Below are positions 1 through 8,013 of a stretch of DNA of 64,000 nucleotides, one piece after another (the stretch's first letter is position 1; every line of letters starts with the position of its first letter). This stretch comes from Photobacterium sp. DA100 (GTDB taxonomy: Bacteria > Pseudomonadota > Gammaproteobacteria > Enterobacterales > Vibrionaceae): the NCBI RefSeq assembly GCF_029223585.1, contig NZ_CP119424.1, forward strand, positions 2,046,001-2,110,000, written 5' to 3'. The notes beneath the pieces were generated by a model. The model saw only the letters and a list, made by a program, of their open reading frames with translations. It made no database searches and was not told the origin of the DNA. The position numbers were made by a program, and so were the translations under genes.

Positions 1-2239
1 CGCCTTCGGCCATACCATAGGCGAGGTAAACCGGACCAACAGGGGTATCCAGCCCCAGGAACACACTGCCGGCGCTCAGGCTCGAGTCAAAGTCAATGTC
101 TGACTGGTTATCCCAAACCCCACCTTGCTCCAGCGAGGCGCCGACATACACGGGCACCGACACGGCACCGAAATTGTTATCCATCAGCCGGTAGCTGTAT
201 ACCAAGGCACCAAAGAGTTTGTAGCGTCCGTTAAGCTCATAGCGGTGATAGCCGGACATATTGAACAGCCCCCCCAAATCCTGCACATAAACCGGCAGCA
301 CGTCATCACTGTCATAGCCGCCGGCCTGCAGCACACTGACAAGGCTGTGCCTTTCATAGCTGAAGGGCTTGAGCAATTTCAGTTCGGCATAGACACTATC
401 GCTGGAGACCGTCTCTTCATCGTTGATGGAACTTCGACTAGATCCCAGCCCTACCTCGGTCCGGAGCATAAAACCTTCACGCGGGAAGAACAGGCTATCC
501 AAGTCATCATAGACAAATGACACATACGGGCCGTGAACCGTATAGTCCTGTTTGTTATTGATATTGATTTCGCTGACCTCGCCGACCCCGCCGCGGTAAC
601 CAACCGACAGCGAACTCCATGGCTGCAAGTTCCAACCCCACTCCGCGTAGCCGCTGTAGACACTGTATTCCGTTTCGACCGAGCTGCCCGGCTCACGGTC
701 AATCAAGTCCGCCTGCTCGCGAGACAAGATGAACTCGCGGACTTCGCGGTTCCAGCTGATACCGAACGAGGTATAGGTGTTTTTCTGGTAATCGAGCGGA
801 AAGTAGAAACTGGTATCGATTTTCTTCCAGCTTCCCAGCAGCCATTCGAACTGCCACTCCCCTCCCATGTCAGTCAGGTTGGTGTAGATATACTGGGTAC
901 CGAAAGCAAAGTCCGAGCGGTTGGCAAAGTCATCCTCGAAAGCAAACTTGAGGTTCAGGTAGCCCGGTCCCCAGGACTTCTCCCGCACATCCATCACCAG
1001 CACATTTTCTTCGTCCTGCTGCTCGATTTGGTAGGTGATCCGCTCAAAAATATCTTGCCGGTTGAGCCTTTTCACCGCTTCGTCCATCTCCTCGTTGGTG
1101 ATCACCCGATCCGTCGCGATATCCATGACTTCAAGCAGCGCCTGATCGGAGCGCTGGGTGTAGTTTTTCACCTCGATCCGGTCGATGTAGTAGGCCGGAC
1201 TGGCTAGCAGCCGGGAGCGGCGGTCAAGCTTGTCATTGAGGTAGGTTTGGTAGTCTTGCTCCGACAGCTGGTAGCGCTGGAGCCGAGGCAGGGCATCGAG
1301 CGCCACCTTGCGCCCGGCAACGTAGGCCTGGTCCATTTTGTCGAAGTGGGGCGCCAGCATGAAGGACACATCCGGCTGGAGGTATACGTCCCCCTCCGCC
1401 ATCAGTGCCATTTGCTGATCGGCACTGGTATTAGTCATGAAGGTGGTGAGCTGGCCGATGATATTGAAGGCGCTATTAAGCTGGGGCTCTTCAAAGAGTG
1501 CATCTCGGAGATCCACCGCGATGATCACATCGGCGCCCAGTGCCTGCGCCGCATCGACCGGCATATTGTTGACGATCCCGCCATCGACCAGGATCTGGTT
1601 GCCAATTCTTACCGGCTGAAGCGCCCCCGGAACGGTCATCGAAGCCTGCATGGCCGTGGCCAGGTGCCCTCTATCCAGCACTACCGGCTGAACAGTAACG
1701 ATATCTGTCGCCACGGCCCGGTAGGGCACCGCCAACTCATCGAAACTCTCAAGGGCGGGGAGGTTGTCGGTGAGGTTACCGAGCAAGGTGGCCATGCCCT
1801 GGCCCTGGAAGGCTCCGGGTTTAGACTGGTAGTTCCCTTTGAGATCAATGCCGATATCGGTATAGATCTGGTAATTGTCATTTTGCTGCTTGCGGCGCAG
1901 CTCGAGATCATTTCGCCCGACGCGATCCTCGTAGCCACTCTGCCAGTCGGCGTCCATCGTCTTGTACCGTACTTCCTCGGCAGACAGGCCCATGGCATAC
2001 ATACCGCCGACATAGGCGCCCATACTGGTCCCGGTGATCACGTCAACCGGGATCCGGTTCTCCTCCAGCACCGAGAGCACCCCGATATGGGCGGCCCCCT
2101 TGGCTCCCCCGCCACTGAGTACCAGCCCGATTTGCGGACGGGGCTCAGCCGCCGCCGCGCTAAAGGTTCCCGAGATAACGCCGACGAATGCGAGCACTGC
2201 CCCGCCCCGCCAGCGCCGATAAATATTCAGCCACTCCAT
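1..2239 (-). CDS. Patatin-like phospholipase with C-terminal POTRA/Omp85 barrel (PlpD-like, type Vd autotransporter), 3' end outside window
   Basis: The frame is open from an ATG at 2239 to the window edge (about 746 codons, no stop), so the C terminus is missing. The N terminus is a signal peptide ending near SAAAAEP. A patatin lipase domain follows: oxyanion loop SGGGAKG, nucleophile elbow GTSMG and catalytic Asp in DGGIVNNMP. About residue 340 on reads as a POTRA-like segment (YIDRIEVKNYTQRSD), then amphipathic strands typical of Omp85-family barrels (FYFPLDYQKNTYTSFG, FFPREGFMLRTEVGLG). In the family this is a secreted patatin carried by its own outer-membrane barrel, a phospholipase A with a membrane-anchored passenger. 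It lies downstream of rctB in the same direction but behind a strong terminator, so it probably has its own promoter. Confidence 0.85.
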   Translation of the reverse strand, partial: MEWLNIYRRWRGGAVLAFVGVISGTFSAAAAEPRPQIGLVLSGGGAKGAAHIGVLSVLEENRIPVDVITGTSMGAYVGGMYAMGLSAEEVRYKTMDADWQSGYEDRVGRNDLELRRKQQNDNYQIYTDIGIDLKGNYQSKPGAFQGQGMATLLGNLTDNLPALESFDELAVPYRAVATDIVTVQPVVLDRGHLATAMQASMTVPGALQPVRIGNQILVDGGIVNNMPVDAAQALGADVIIAVDLRDALFEEPQLNSAFNIIGQLTTFMTNTSADQQMALMAEGDVYLQPDVSFMLAPHFDKMDQAYVAGRKVALDALPRLQRYQLSEQDYQTYLNDKLDRRSRLLASPAYYIDRIEVKNYTQRSDQALLEVMDIATDRVITNEEMDEAVKRLNRQDIFERITYQIEQQDEENVLVMDVREKSWGPGYLNLKFAFEDDFANRSDFAFGTQYIYTNLTDMGGEWQFEWLLGSWKKIDTSFYFPLDYQKNTYTSFGISWNREVREFILSREQADLIDREPGSSVETEYSVYSGYAEWGWNLQPWSSLSVGYRGGVGEVSEININNKQDYTVHGPYVSFVYDDLDSLFFPREGFMLRTEVGLGSSRSSINDEETVSSDSVYAELKLLKPFSYERHSLVSVLQAGGYDSDDVLPVYVQDLGGLFNMSGYHRYELNGRYKLFGALVYSYRLMDNNFGAVSVPVYVGASLEQGGVWDNQSDIDFDSSLSAGSVFLGLDTPVGPVYLAYGMAEG

Positions 2240-2301
2240 GACACATCCTACAGCTTGGATTAATAGCAATAATATACCCAAGTTAGCTGAACAGCAGGCA
2301 T

Positions 2302-2340
2302 AAAAAAATCCGGTCAGTAGGTTGCTGGCCGGATTTTTTT
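2302..2340 (-). terminator. Rho-independent terminator after rctB
   Basis: The stem AATCCGGYCAG pairs with its complement and is flanked by A and T runs on both sides. It lies about 20 bp past the rctB stop on the minus strand and before the patatin gene. The A tract on the other side makes it potentially bidirectional. Confidence 0.85.
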
Positions 2341-2358
2341 ATTATTTATAATGACAAC

Positions 2359-4359
2359 TTAGCTACCGCGGGCGATATCGTCCAGCGCATTCATCACCTG
2401 CTCGTTGATGTGGCCTTCATACACCAATTTACAAACCTTGCGTCTTACCGCAAGGCCTGAAATCAGCCGCTCAATCGACAAATGTCCCTCATCATGCTGG
2501 CCGTTATACAGCTCGATGGTCTTGCTCAAGGTCTCATACGGCACCACCTCTCCGTTGACCTTCAGCCAGTCAAGCTTCTCCAGCAAGCCGTGGCACTCTT
2601 CACTGATCGAGGCAATAGAATGACCACTCATCGCCGATAACGCCGTTATACTGCGTTGCAGGGCCTCTGAGGAGGTATATTTCGACAATGTAATGGTCAA
2701 TTCATCAGCATTGATCTCAACCAGGTGCTTGCGCAGCTTCACCCGGCGGCCCAGACGCCCCTTGGGACGGGATTCTTTGCGCTGGATCGGTTCGAACTCA
2801 CCATCGATGATCTCGGAAAGCTGATCAAGCTCCTGCTTGGGCAAGATCTCGTTCCGCAGCGGGTTCGGCATGGTCGGGGCCATGGTCCGCTTGCCTTCAT
2901 TGGTGGTTTTCGCCCGTGAGTAACGGATGACCTCATCGACATCGCAACGGATATCAATCTGGTAATCACAATAGCGCTTGCCTTCCTCGTGTGGCGTAAT
3001 GGTCAAATGATAACCCCACAAGTTTACGGCAAACACGTGCTCGGTGATCTTATCCTCCGCCAGCTTGCGCAGCTCGCGGATCAAATCGGTAGAAAAACGG
3101 CGCCACTCGATGTTGCGAGCCAGTTTCTGGTTCAGTTCGCTGAGCATCATCGAGTCATTGAGGCGGCGCGACATCCGGCTACGGAAGAATGAATACAGCT
3201 GGAATACCAAAGTATGCTGGCGCAAGATTTCCGGAGGAAACAGGAAGAAGTAGTCCCGGGTCAACAGCTCGTCAAAGAACGACGGCTCCCACACCAGAAT
3301 ATACAAATTCGGCTTGATCCGGATCTCGCCGTCCTCCCCTTCCTTCGGTGCTTCCTCGGACGCGGTAATGGTACGGGCAAGGAAGCGGAAACGGTCACTC
3401 TTGAACCCTTCCGGCATATTCTCGCTCATCCACCGACCGGTAAGTTCATGCAGCTGGAAGTCAGTAAATTCAATGCGATCAATACTTTCCCGAATCGAAT
3501 CACGGGCCGGACCACTGTCTTTCTTGCCCCTCAGAGCCAAGATATCGGTGATGTAAACGGGTGTCTTGTTGCCCATATTGCGCGACTGGATCTCATAATC
3601 GGCGATATGGTGATCATGGTACTGTACCGTGAGGGTGAACAAAGCAAACAAGGTCATCAGATCGTCGACGGTCATGATCGACTTCGATGATCGTGTCTCG
3701 ATGATCGCCTTGGTCCCGCTGATGGCAACCATCGATTTCTGATAACTCTTCTTCGTCCGCGGCGGAGCCAGCGCCTGGTCGATGATCCCCGCCCAGCTCG
3801 TCGGGGAGATCACAATTTGATCCGCTTCATCAGGCATGGTTGGGGGAGTCCCCAGACCATGCTCACTCAGCAGCTGACGGTTGACATGGTTTTGTGCCAA
3901 GGCTTTGGAGCGCTTTTGCTTTTCTTTGGCTTTTGATTGCTCAGAGTTCAGGCTGCCAGTACCGAGCTGAGAGATCAGCATGGCAGGGTTGATGAAATGA
4001 TGCAGCATGGTTTTGCCCGCCAGACCTTCCTCAAACCTGACGGGTTGTTGTTTGAACAAACCAATATTGACCGCAGCCCGCAGCCGTTGCTGGATCGCAG
4101 CTCGGGTTAATTGGCCTTCAGTGGCCTCAACGAGCTCCGTGGTTGAAACCATGCCATCGTGACTCGATAGGCCACGAAGCGAAATGAGGTTCAATAGTTC
4201 AATGATGCTCTTGGTTACCCCTTTGAAATGCTGGTATTGCGGTAGCCAGTCGATCAAGTTCGCCGGGATCGAGAACAAATGCCCGTCTTTGTGGGATCGT
4301 GGAGCGGGGATCAATATTTTGTCGATGTTCTTATTGTTTGATGTAAGCGCGGAGTTCAT
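2359..4359 (-). CDS. rctB: Chromosome II replication initiator RctB
   Basis: The 666-aa protein is close to the 658 aa of V. cholerae RctB and can be recognised along its length, e.g. HKDGHLF, YQHFKGVTKSI, ALAPPRTKKSYQKSMV, LRGKKDSGPARDSIR, FLFPPEILRQHTLVFQLYS and HLVEINADELTITLSKYTSS. RctB is the Vibrionaceae-specific initiator of the secondary chromosome. It binds iterons and 39-mer repeats through central winged-helix domains and opens the origin. The ATG at 4359 fits the family start, although the first 15 residues differ from Vibrio. The gene is transcribed away from the origin, and its promoter lies inside the AT-rich origin segment, so autorepression through RctB sites is expected from V. 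cholerae. Confidence 0.97.
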   Translation of the reverse strand: MNSALTSNNKNIDKILIPAPRSHKDGHLFSIPANLIDWLPQYQHFKGVTKSIIELLNLISLRGLSSHDGMVSTTELVEATEGQLTRAAIQQRLRAAVNIGLFKQQPVRFEEGLAGKTMLHHFINPAMLISQLGTGSLNSEQSKAKEKQKRSKALAQNHVNRQLLSEHGLGTPPTMPDEADQIVISPTSWAGIIDQALAPPRTKKSYQKSMVAISGTKAIIETRSSKSIMTVDDLMTLFALFTLTVQYHDHHIADYEIQSRNMGNKTPVYITDILALRGKKDSGPARDSIRESIDRIEFTDFQLHELTGRWMSENMPEGFKSDRFRFLARTITASEEAPKEGEDGEIRIKPNLYILVWEPSFFDELLTRDYFFLFPPEILRQHTLVFQLYSFFRSRMSRRLNDSMMLSELNQKLARNIEWRRFSTDLIRELRKLAEDKITEHVFAVNLWGYHLTITPHEEGKRYCDYQIDIRCDVDEVIRYSRAKTTNEGKRTMAPTMPNPLRNEILPKQELDQLSEIIDGEFEPIQRKESRPKGRLGRRVKLRKHLVEINADELTITLSKYTSSEALQRSITALSAMSGHSIASISEECHGLLEKLDWLKVNGEVVPYETLSKTIELYNGQHDEGHLSIERLISGLAVRRKVCKLVYEGHINEQVMNALDDIARGS

Positions 4360-4449
4360 TTGTCATTAGCCGTAGATGCATCATTTTTCCGTGAAAGATT
4401 AATAGAAATAGAACAAGAAAGAAAGCTCTTTTGTTGGCTTTTTTTAAAC

Positions 4450-4527
4450 TGATCTTTTTGTTTATTTTGATCTTATTGATTTACTGATCTTATGATCCGG
4501 TTGGTGATTTTATCGTAAGGCACTGAT
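4450..4527. other. AT-rich unwinding element with repeated TGAT/ATCA tetramers
   Basis: Seven TGAT tetramers (ATCA on the minus strand) start at 4450, 4468, 4477, 4485, 4493, 4505 and 4524 in very AT-rich DNA. In V. cholerae, RctB is reported to bind single-stranded ATCA repeats on one strand of the opened origin. The same array here marks the likely duplex-opening site, between rctB and the iterons. Confidence 0.7.
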
Positions 4528-4561
4528 AAATATAAATATAAAAAACAGCATGTTCGAAAGA

Positions 4562-4683
4562 ATGATCAAAGAGACTTCGGAAAAATGATCAACAGCATCC
4601 TGAAACGATGATCATACACGGTCTGGAAATATGATCATCATCAATCAGCAAGCATGATCAACATGTCCATGAAAGCATGATCA
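4562..4683 (+). repeat. Six RctB iterons (ATGATCA core) at 23-bp period
   Basis: ATGATCA occurs in direct orientation at 4562, 4585, 4608, 4631, 4654 and 4677. Every interval is exactly 23 bp, about two helical turns, so all six sites face the same side of the helix. The cores are the RctB 11/12-mer iterons, and their GATC is a Dam target. Further copies at 4799 and 4938 fall outside the phased array, in the regulatory segment. Confidence 0.93.
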
Positions 4684-4698
4684 TCGCGTCTTCACAGG

Positions 4699-4707
4699 TT
4701 ATCCACA
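4699..4707 (+). promoter_or_regulatory. DnaA box in ori2
   Basis: The sequence TTATCCACA is a perfect strong DnaA box, located 15 bp beyond the last iteron. DnaA is required together with RctB at ori2 in V. cholerae. Confidence 0.85.
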
Positions 4708-5051
4708 GGCCGTTCTGAGCCCGCGGGCGAAAATTTGTACGACCAATGAAAATTGTCACTACTGAAGCTGGCATGAACGGCTTTTTGGGGCCGGAAAAAT
4801 GATCATGGCAGGGCAAACAGACGCTTGTTCTGGTTCCCTTTTCGCATTTCTCCTTCCTTGTGGTGTAATTTTAAACAAAATTGATTTGACACTTTCCGTA
4901 TTCTGCCGGTGTTTTATCATGTGTCCGGAGTGGATGCATGATCAAGACTTTGGCCGTGTATTTCAATTGTGCAATCCAGTATGGATTCACAGCGGGTAAT
5001 GAGGCATTTTTCCATGCATGCTTTGCTGCTTAGCCCTTATCAGGCCTACAC

Positions 5052-5090
5052 TCGCCGTAAATTAGCCGAGGTATTCCATGCTTTCGGCAG
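5052..5090 (+). repeat. 39-mer-type RctB regulatory repeat, copy 1
   Basis: The block begins with GCCGTAAATTAGCC and ends with CTTTCGG, 34 bases from the G of GCCG to the last G. A second block with the same ends and spacing starts near 5421. In V. cholerae, 39-mers of this kind bind RctB and inhibit initiation by handcuffing to iterons. Confidence 0.8.
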
Positions 5091-5419
5091 GATTGGTGCG
5101 AGGATCGATTTACAGCTTCTTTTACTTGATCATTTTTCCGATCTTTTGCTGCCGCCAATGACGATTGTTTGGGCCTTGTTTTTGCCTTGATCATGCTTCG
5201 TGATCTGGCGGATTCATCAGGAACGATGATCAAGCGGGTGTTCACTCTATCAGGCCAAGATCATGATTCATGAGGATTTCAGGTTGATCGTCGAAAGCCC
5301 TGTTTGGCTGTGTCTGCCCGATCATAATGAAATTATTCAATTTCACTATTGTTTTGGAAAATTTACCGCGCCGGCTGTTGTTATTGAGCCGTGAGGATGA
5401 AATTTAGTCAGTGTGGCAC

Positions 5420-5458
5420 CTGCCGTAAATTAGCCAACTATTCTCACGCTTCCGGTGA
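5420..5458 (+). repeat. 39-mer-type RctB regulatory repeat, copy 2
   Basis: It shares GCCGTAAATTAGCC with copy 1 and ends in CTTCCGG at the same internal spacing. It ends about 20 bp before the parS2 site at 5477 and upstream of parA2, so RctB bound here could also affect the par promoter region. Confidence 0.8.
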
Positions 5459-5476
5459 TATAGCCCTAATCGTCAA

Positions 5477-5489
5477 TTTACATTGTAAA
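5477..5489. other. parS2: parS2 centromere site (TTTACATTGTAAA)
   Basis: A perfect match to TTTACANTGTAAA, the published consensus for ParB2-binding sites of Vibrio chromosome II. It lies between ori2 and parA2, where V. cholerae also has a site. Confidence 0.88.
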
Positions 5490-5639
5490 ATGGTGACGCC
5501 GTAACACTTTTGTTTTTTGTCACAAACAGGGGGATTCTGTTAAGTTTGCCAGCAGAAAATATATCGAAAACGTCGGTTTTTTGCTCTCTATTTTGCTTTA
5601 TGCTGAGATAAATATCACACGGTGCTGTTCAGCTTTTTA

Positions 5640-5667
5640 TTGTTTTGGTGTTTTTTTGCTGTACAAT
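5640..5667 (+). promoter_or_regulatory. Putative parA2-parB2 promoter
   Basis: A TTGTTT hexamer at 5640, a 16-bp spacer and TACAAT at 5662 lie about 30 bp before the parA2 ATG. The match is moderate and read by eye. Confidence 0.4.
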
Positions 5668-5698
5668 AAAGCAAAATGTTTCAAGGTGAATAAAGACA

Positions 5699-6913
5699 AT
5701 GAACAGGGAACAAACCATAGACAACTTGCTCAATATTGCCGAGCAGACGAAACAGGTCCAGGCGGACCGAATTGAAATTGTATTGGAAGAGCGTCGTGAG
5801 GAAGCCTTCCCTCCCATGTCGAAAGCTTTGATGGAAAGCCGTTCCGGCCTTACTCGCCGCAAGCTGGACGATGCAATTTCCCGCATGGAAGCGAATGGCC
5901 ACCAATTTACTAAAAATAATGCCAACCACTACTCCATTAGCCTGGAAGAAGCGCACCAATTGATGGAAGCGACAAAAAAGCCCGCTTTCCATGAGCGTGA
6001 AGGTGCTGGACGCAAGCCTTGGATTGTTAATGTCCAGAACCAGAAAGGCGGCACGGGGAAGTCGATGACAGCCGTTCACCTAGCGGCCTGCCTCGCGCTT
6101 GATCTGGACAAGCGCTACCGTATTTGTCTGATTGACCTTGATCCGCAGGGGTCATTGCGTTTGTTCCTTAACCCGCAGATCAGCGTGGGCGATCAGGATA
6201 CGATCTATTCAGCTGTGGATGTGATGCTGGAAAATGTCCCAGAAGGACAGGCGATCGACAAGGAATTCTTGATGGGCAATGTAGTGATGCCTACCCAGTA
6301 CCCTAACCTGAAGACCATCGCTGCGTTCCCTGAAGATGCCATGTTCAATGCCGATGCCTGGCAGGATCTGGCGGAAAACCAGGACTTGAATATCGTTCGC
6401 CTGCTGAAAGAAAAAGTCATCGATCCGATTGCAGATGAGTTCGACATCATCATGATTGACACCGGTCCACACATTGATCCTCTGGTGTGGAATGCCATGT
6501 ATGCGTCCAACGCCTTGATTATTCCTTGTGCGGCGAAGCGTCTTGACTGGGCGTCAACGGTCAACTTTTTCCAGCATTTACCAACAGTTTACGAGATGTT
6601 CCCTGAAGATTGGCACGGTTTGGAGTTTATCCGCCTGATGCCGACAATGTTCGAGGATGATAACAAGAAGCAGGTATCGGTTCTGACCGAAATGAACTAT
6701 CTGCTCCGTGATCAAGTGATGATGGCGACGGTTCCGCGTAGCCGGGCTTTCGAAACTTGCGCCGATACATACAGCACTGTGTTCGACCTTACGGCAGCAG
6801 AATTTGAAGGGGGGAAAAAGACCCTTTCGACAGCACAAGAAGCGATCCAACGTGTTGGCCTCGAGTTAGAGCGTGTGATGCACTCTCACTGGGCCAACCT
6901 GAACCGGGAGTAA
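5699..6913 (+). CDS. parA2: Chromosome II partition ATPase ParA2
   Basis: The 404-aa protein has an N-terminal winged-helix-like region (SRSGLTRRKLDDAISRME, about residues 47-64), as in P1-type ParA proteins. A Walker-type ATPase domain follows, with the deviant P-loop KGGTGKS at 116-122, LIDLDPQG (Walker A') and IIMIDTGP (Walker B). The size and N-terminal extension match V. cholerae ParA2, which forms filaments on DNA and positions the chromosome II origin by acting on ParB2-parS2 complexes. It is followed by parB2 after 7 bp, so the two form one operon. P1-like ParA proteins also repress their own promoter. Confidence 0.95.
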   Translation: MNREQTIDNLLNIAEQTKQVQADRIEIVLEERREEAFPPMSKALMESRSGLTRRKLDDAISRMEANGHQFTKNNANHYSISLEEAHQLMEATKKPAFHEREGAGRKPWIVNVQNQKGGTGKSMTAVHLAACLALDLDKRYRICLIDLDPQGSLRLFLNPQISVGDQDTIYSAVDVMLENVPEGQAIDKEFLMGNVVMPTQYPNLKTIAAFPEDAMFNADAWQDLAENQDLNIVRLLKEKVIDPIADEFDIIMIDTGPHIDPLVWNAMYASNALIIPCAAKRLDWASTVNFFQHLPTVYEMFPEDWHGLEFIRLMPTMFEDDNKKQVSVLTEMNYLLRDQVMMATVPRSRAFETCADTYSTVFDLTAAEFEGGKKTLSTAQEAIQRVGLELERVMHSHWANLNRE

Positions 6914-6920
6914 TTAGGGG

Positions 6921-7895
6921 ATGGCGATTAAAACGAAAGATCTCAATGCCCGTTTGTTCGGCAAGGCAGACAAGCGCCGGGCAACAACGCCAACAGAAGC
7001 ACAGACCGCAGCCCGCGACAAGGCGTCGGTGATCGAACTGGCCGTCGCCGGTGAAGAAACCGTCGCATTTGAACTGGTGAAAATCCAGGCCAATCAGGTT
7101 GCTGATAAAACACGTGTATTTGCGGAAAATGCCCGTGAACAAGCTTTCCTCAACGAGCATGCACTTGCTGATATCCTGACGACACTAAAAGAGCGCGGAC
7201 AGCAATATCCAGCCGTGGGCCGCTGGTTGGATGATGGCAGGATTGAAGTACTGGACGGTAGCCGCCGTCGTATGTCATGTATTCTGGCGGAAAAAGATTT
7301 CCTCATCTACGTGGGGAAGGGGATCAACAGCGATCACGCCAAATTCCTTTCTGACGTTGCGAACGCCCACAAGCCATTGTCGCTATTTGAACGTGGCAAG
7401 GAAATGCAGGCGCTGCTTGAATCCGGCAAAGTAGCCGATCAGAAAGAGCTTGCTAAGTATTGCCAGTGCAGTGAAGCTTTGGTCAGTGGCGCTTTGAAAG
7501 CGGCATCTTTGCCGATGGAGCTGTTGATGGCCTATCCGAGTGTCGGTGAGCTTGGCCGCCCGACGATTGTCAAACTGCACCGTTTGTTCTTTGGTCTTAG
7601 CAACGACCAGCAACAACAGTTTGTCAGTGAGATTTCATCCGCTGACGACGCGATGTGGAAGTCGATCAATGCCTCAGGTATCACTCGTATCACCCGTGAA
7701 GTGACCAGTAAACTTGAGCAGATCGGCGAGACGCTGCAGCCAAAAATTGAGGTTGAAAAACCAAAGCCGCAAGAATTGGTGAAGGGGAAAATCAGCTACC
7801 TGCGCGACGGCGACAAGCTCCAGCTTAAACTGAAGAAGCTCAGTGAGCGCCAGGCCGAAGATATCCTTGCTTACCTAGCCGACTACTTGAAGTAG
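6921..7895 (+). CDS. parB2: Chromosome II centromere-binding protein ParB2
   Basis: The 324-aa protein starts at an ATG preceded by TTAGGGG. It has a ParB/KorB-type fold: an N-terminal nuclease-like segment with WLDDGRIEVLDGSRRRMSCI, then a helix-turn-helix region around VADQKELAKYCQCSEALVSGALKAA, and a C-terminal dimerisation region rich in Lys and Glu. Lineage-specific ParB2 proteins bind parS2, and seven such sites or near-sites occur in this window (5477, 10901, 10970, 13385, 13403, and weaker ones at 20992 and 51135). It is the last gene of the operon and is followed by a strong terminator. Confidence 0.95.
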   Translation: MAIKTKDLNARLFGKADKRRATTPTEAQTAARDKASVIELAVAGEETVAFELVKIQANQVADKTRVFAENAREQAFLNEHALADILTTLKERGQQYPAVGRWLDDGRIEVLDGSRRRMSCILAEKDFLIYVGKGINSDHAKFLSDVANAHKPLSLFERGKEMQALLESGKVADQKELAKYCQCSEALVSGALKAASLPMELLMAYPSVGELGRPTIVKLHRLFFGLSNDQQQQFVSEISSADDAMWKSINASGITRITREVTSKLEQIGETLQPKIEVEKPKPQELVKGKISYLRDGDKLQLKLKKLSERQAEDILAYLADYLK

Positions 7896-7927
7896 CCTCG
7901 CTACGAAAAACCACACACTGTCACGAT

Positions 7928-7956
7928 AAACCACGCCACTAGGCGTGGTTTTTTTT
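7928..7956 (+). terminator. Terminator of parA2-parB2
   Basis: The stem AAACCACGCC / GGCGTGGTTT with a 4-base loop is followed by a run of eight or more T, 33 bp after the parB2 stop. Confidence 0.92.
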
Positions 7957-8013
7957 CGCACCGCTATCGGCATGTTGGTATTATCAAGGTGTTGTTCGTC
8001 ATTGAGTCATAGC

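Larger units (their letters stand above)
4360..4720. other. ori2: Minimal replication origin of chromosome II (ori2/oriCII)
   Basis: This segment directly upstream of rctB contains, in order, an AT-rich unwinding region (about 4390-4555), six RctB iterons (4562-4683) and a DnaA box (4699-4707), the known architecture of V. cholerae oriCII-min. Every iteron contains a GATC Dam site, as needed for methylation-dependent RctB binding. No protein-coding gene is convincing here. The assignment rests on gene context and motif order, not on a functional test. Confidence 0.93.
4721..5476. other. ori2 negative-control region (rctA-like) between origin and parS2
   Basis: This stretch has no convincing protein gene. 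It holds scattered RctB-type sites: ATGATCA at 4799 and 4938, TGATCAT near 5126 and 5188, ATGATCA near 5226, and further GATCAT variants to 5325. It also holds two 39-mer-type repeats (separate entries). In V. cholerae the same interval contains rctA, a transcribed but untranslated locus whose transcription opposes 39-mer inhibition of ori2. Only position and site content are seen here; the rctA transcript itself is inferred. Confidence 0.75.

Noticed and set aside
533..2263. Plus-strand open frames of 224 and 338 codons over the patatin gene
   Set aside because: They are antisense shadows of the minus-strand patatin/Omp85 frame, which has clear motifs and a signal peptide; the plus-strand products resemble nothing.
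4799..5245. Short open frames (66-73 codons) in the origin regulatory region
   Set aside because: They run through iterons and 39-mer repeats, lack ribosome sites and overlap each other; the segment is better read as rctA-type regulatory DNA.
7945..8013. Upstream GTG start for tmcA
   Set aside because: It lies inside the parB2 terminator; the ATG at 8014 agrees with the family N terminus.
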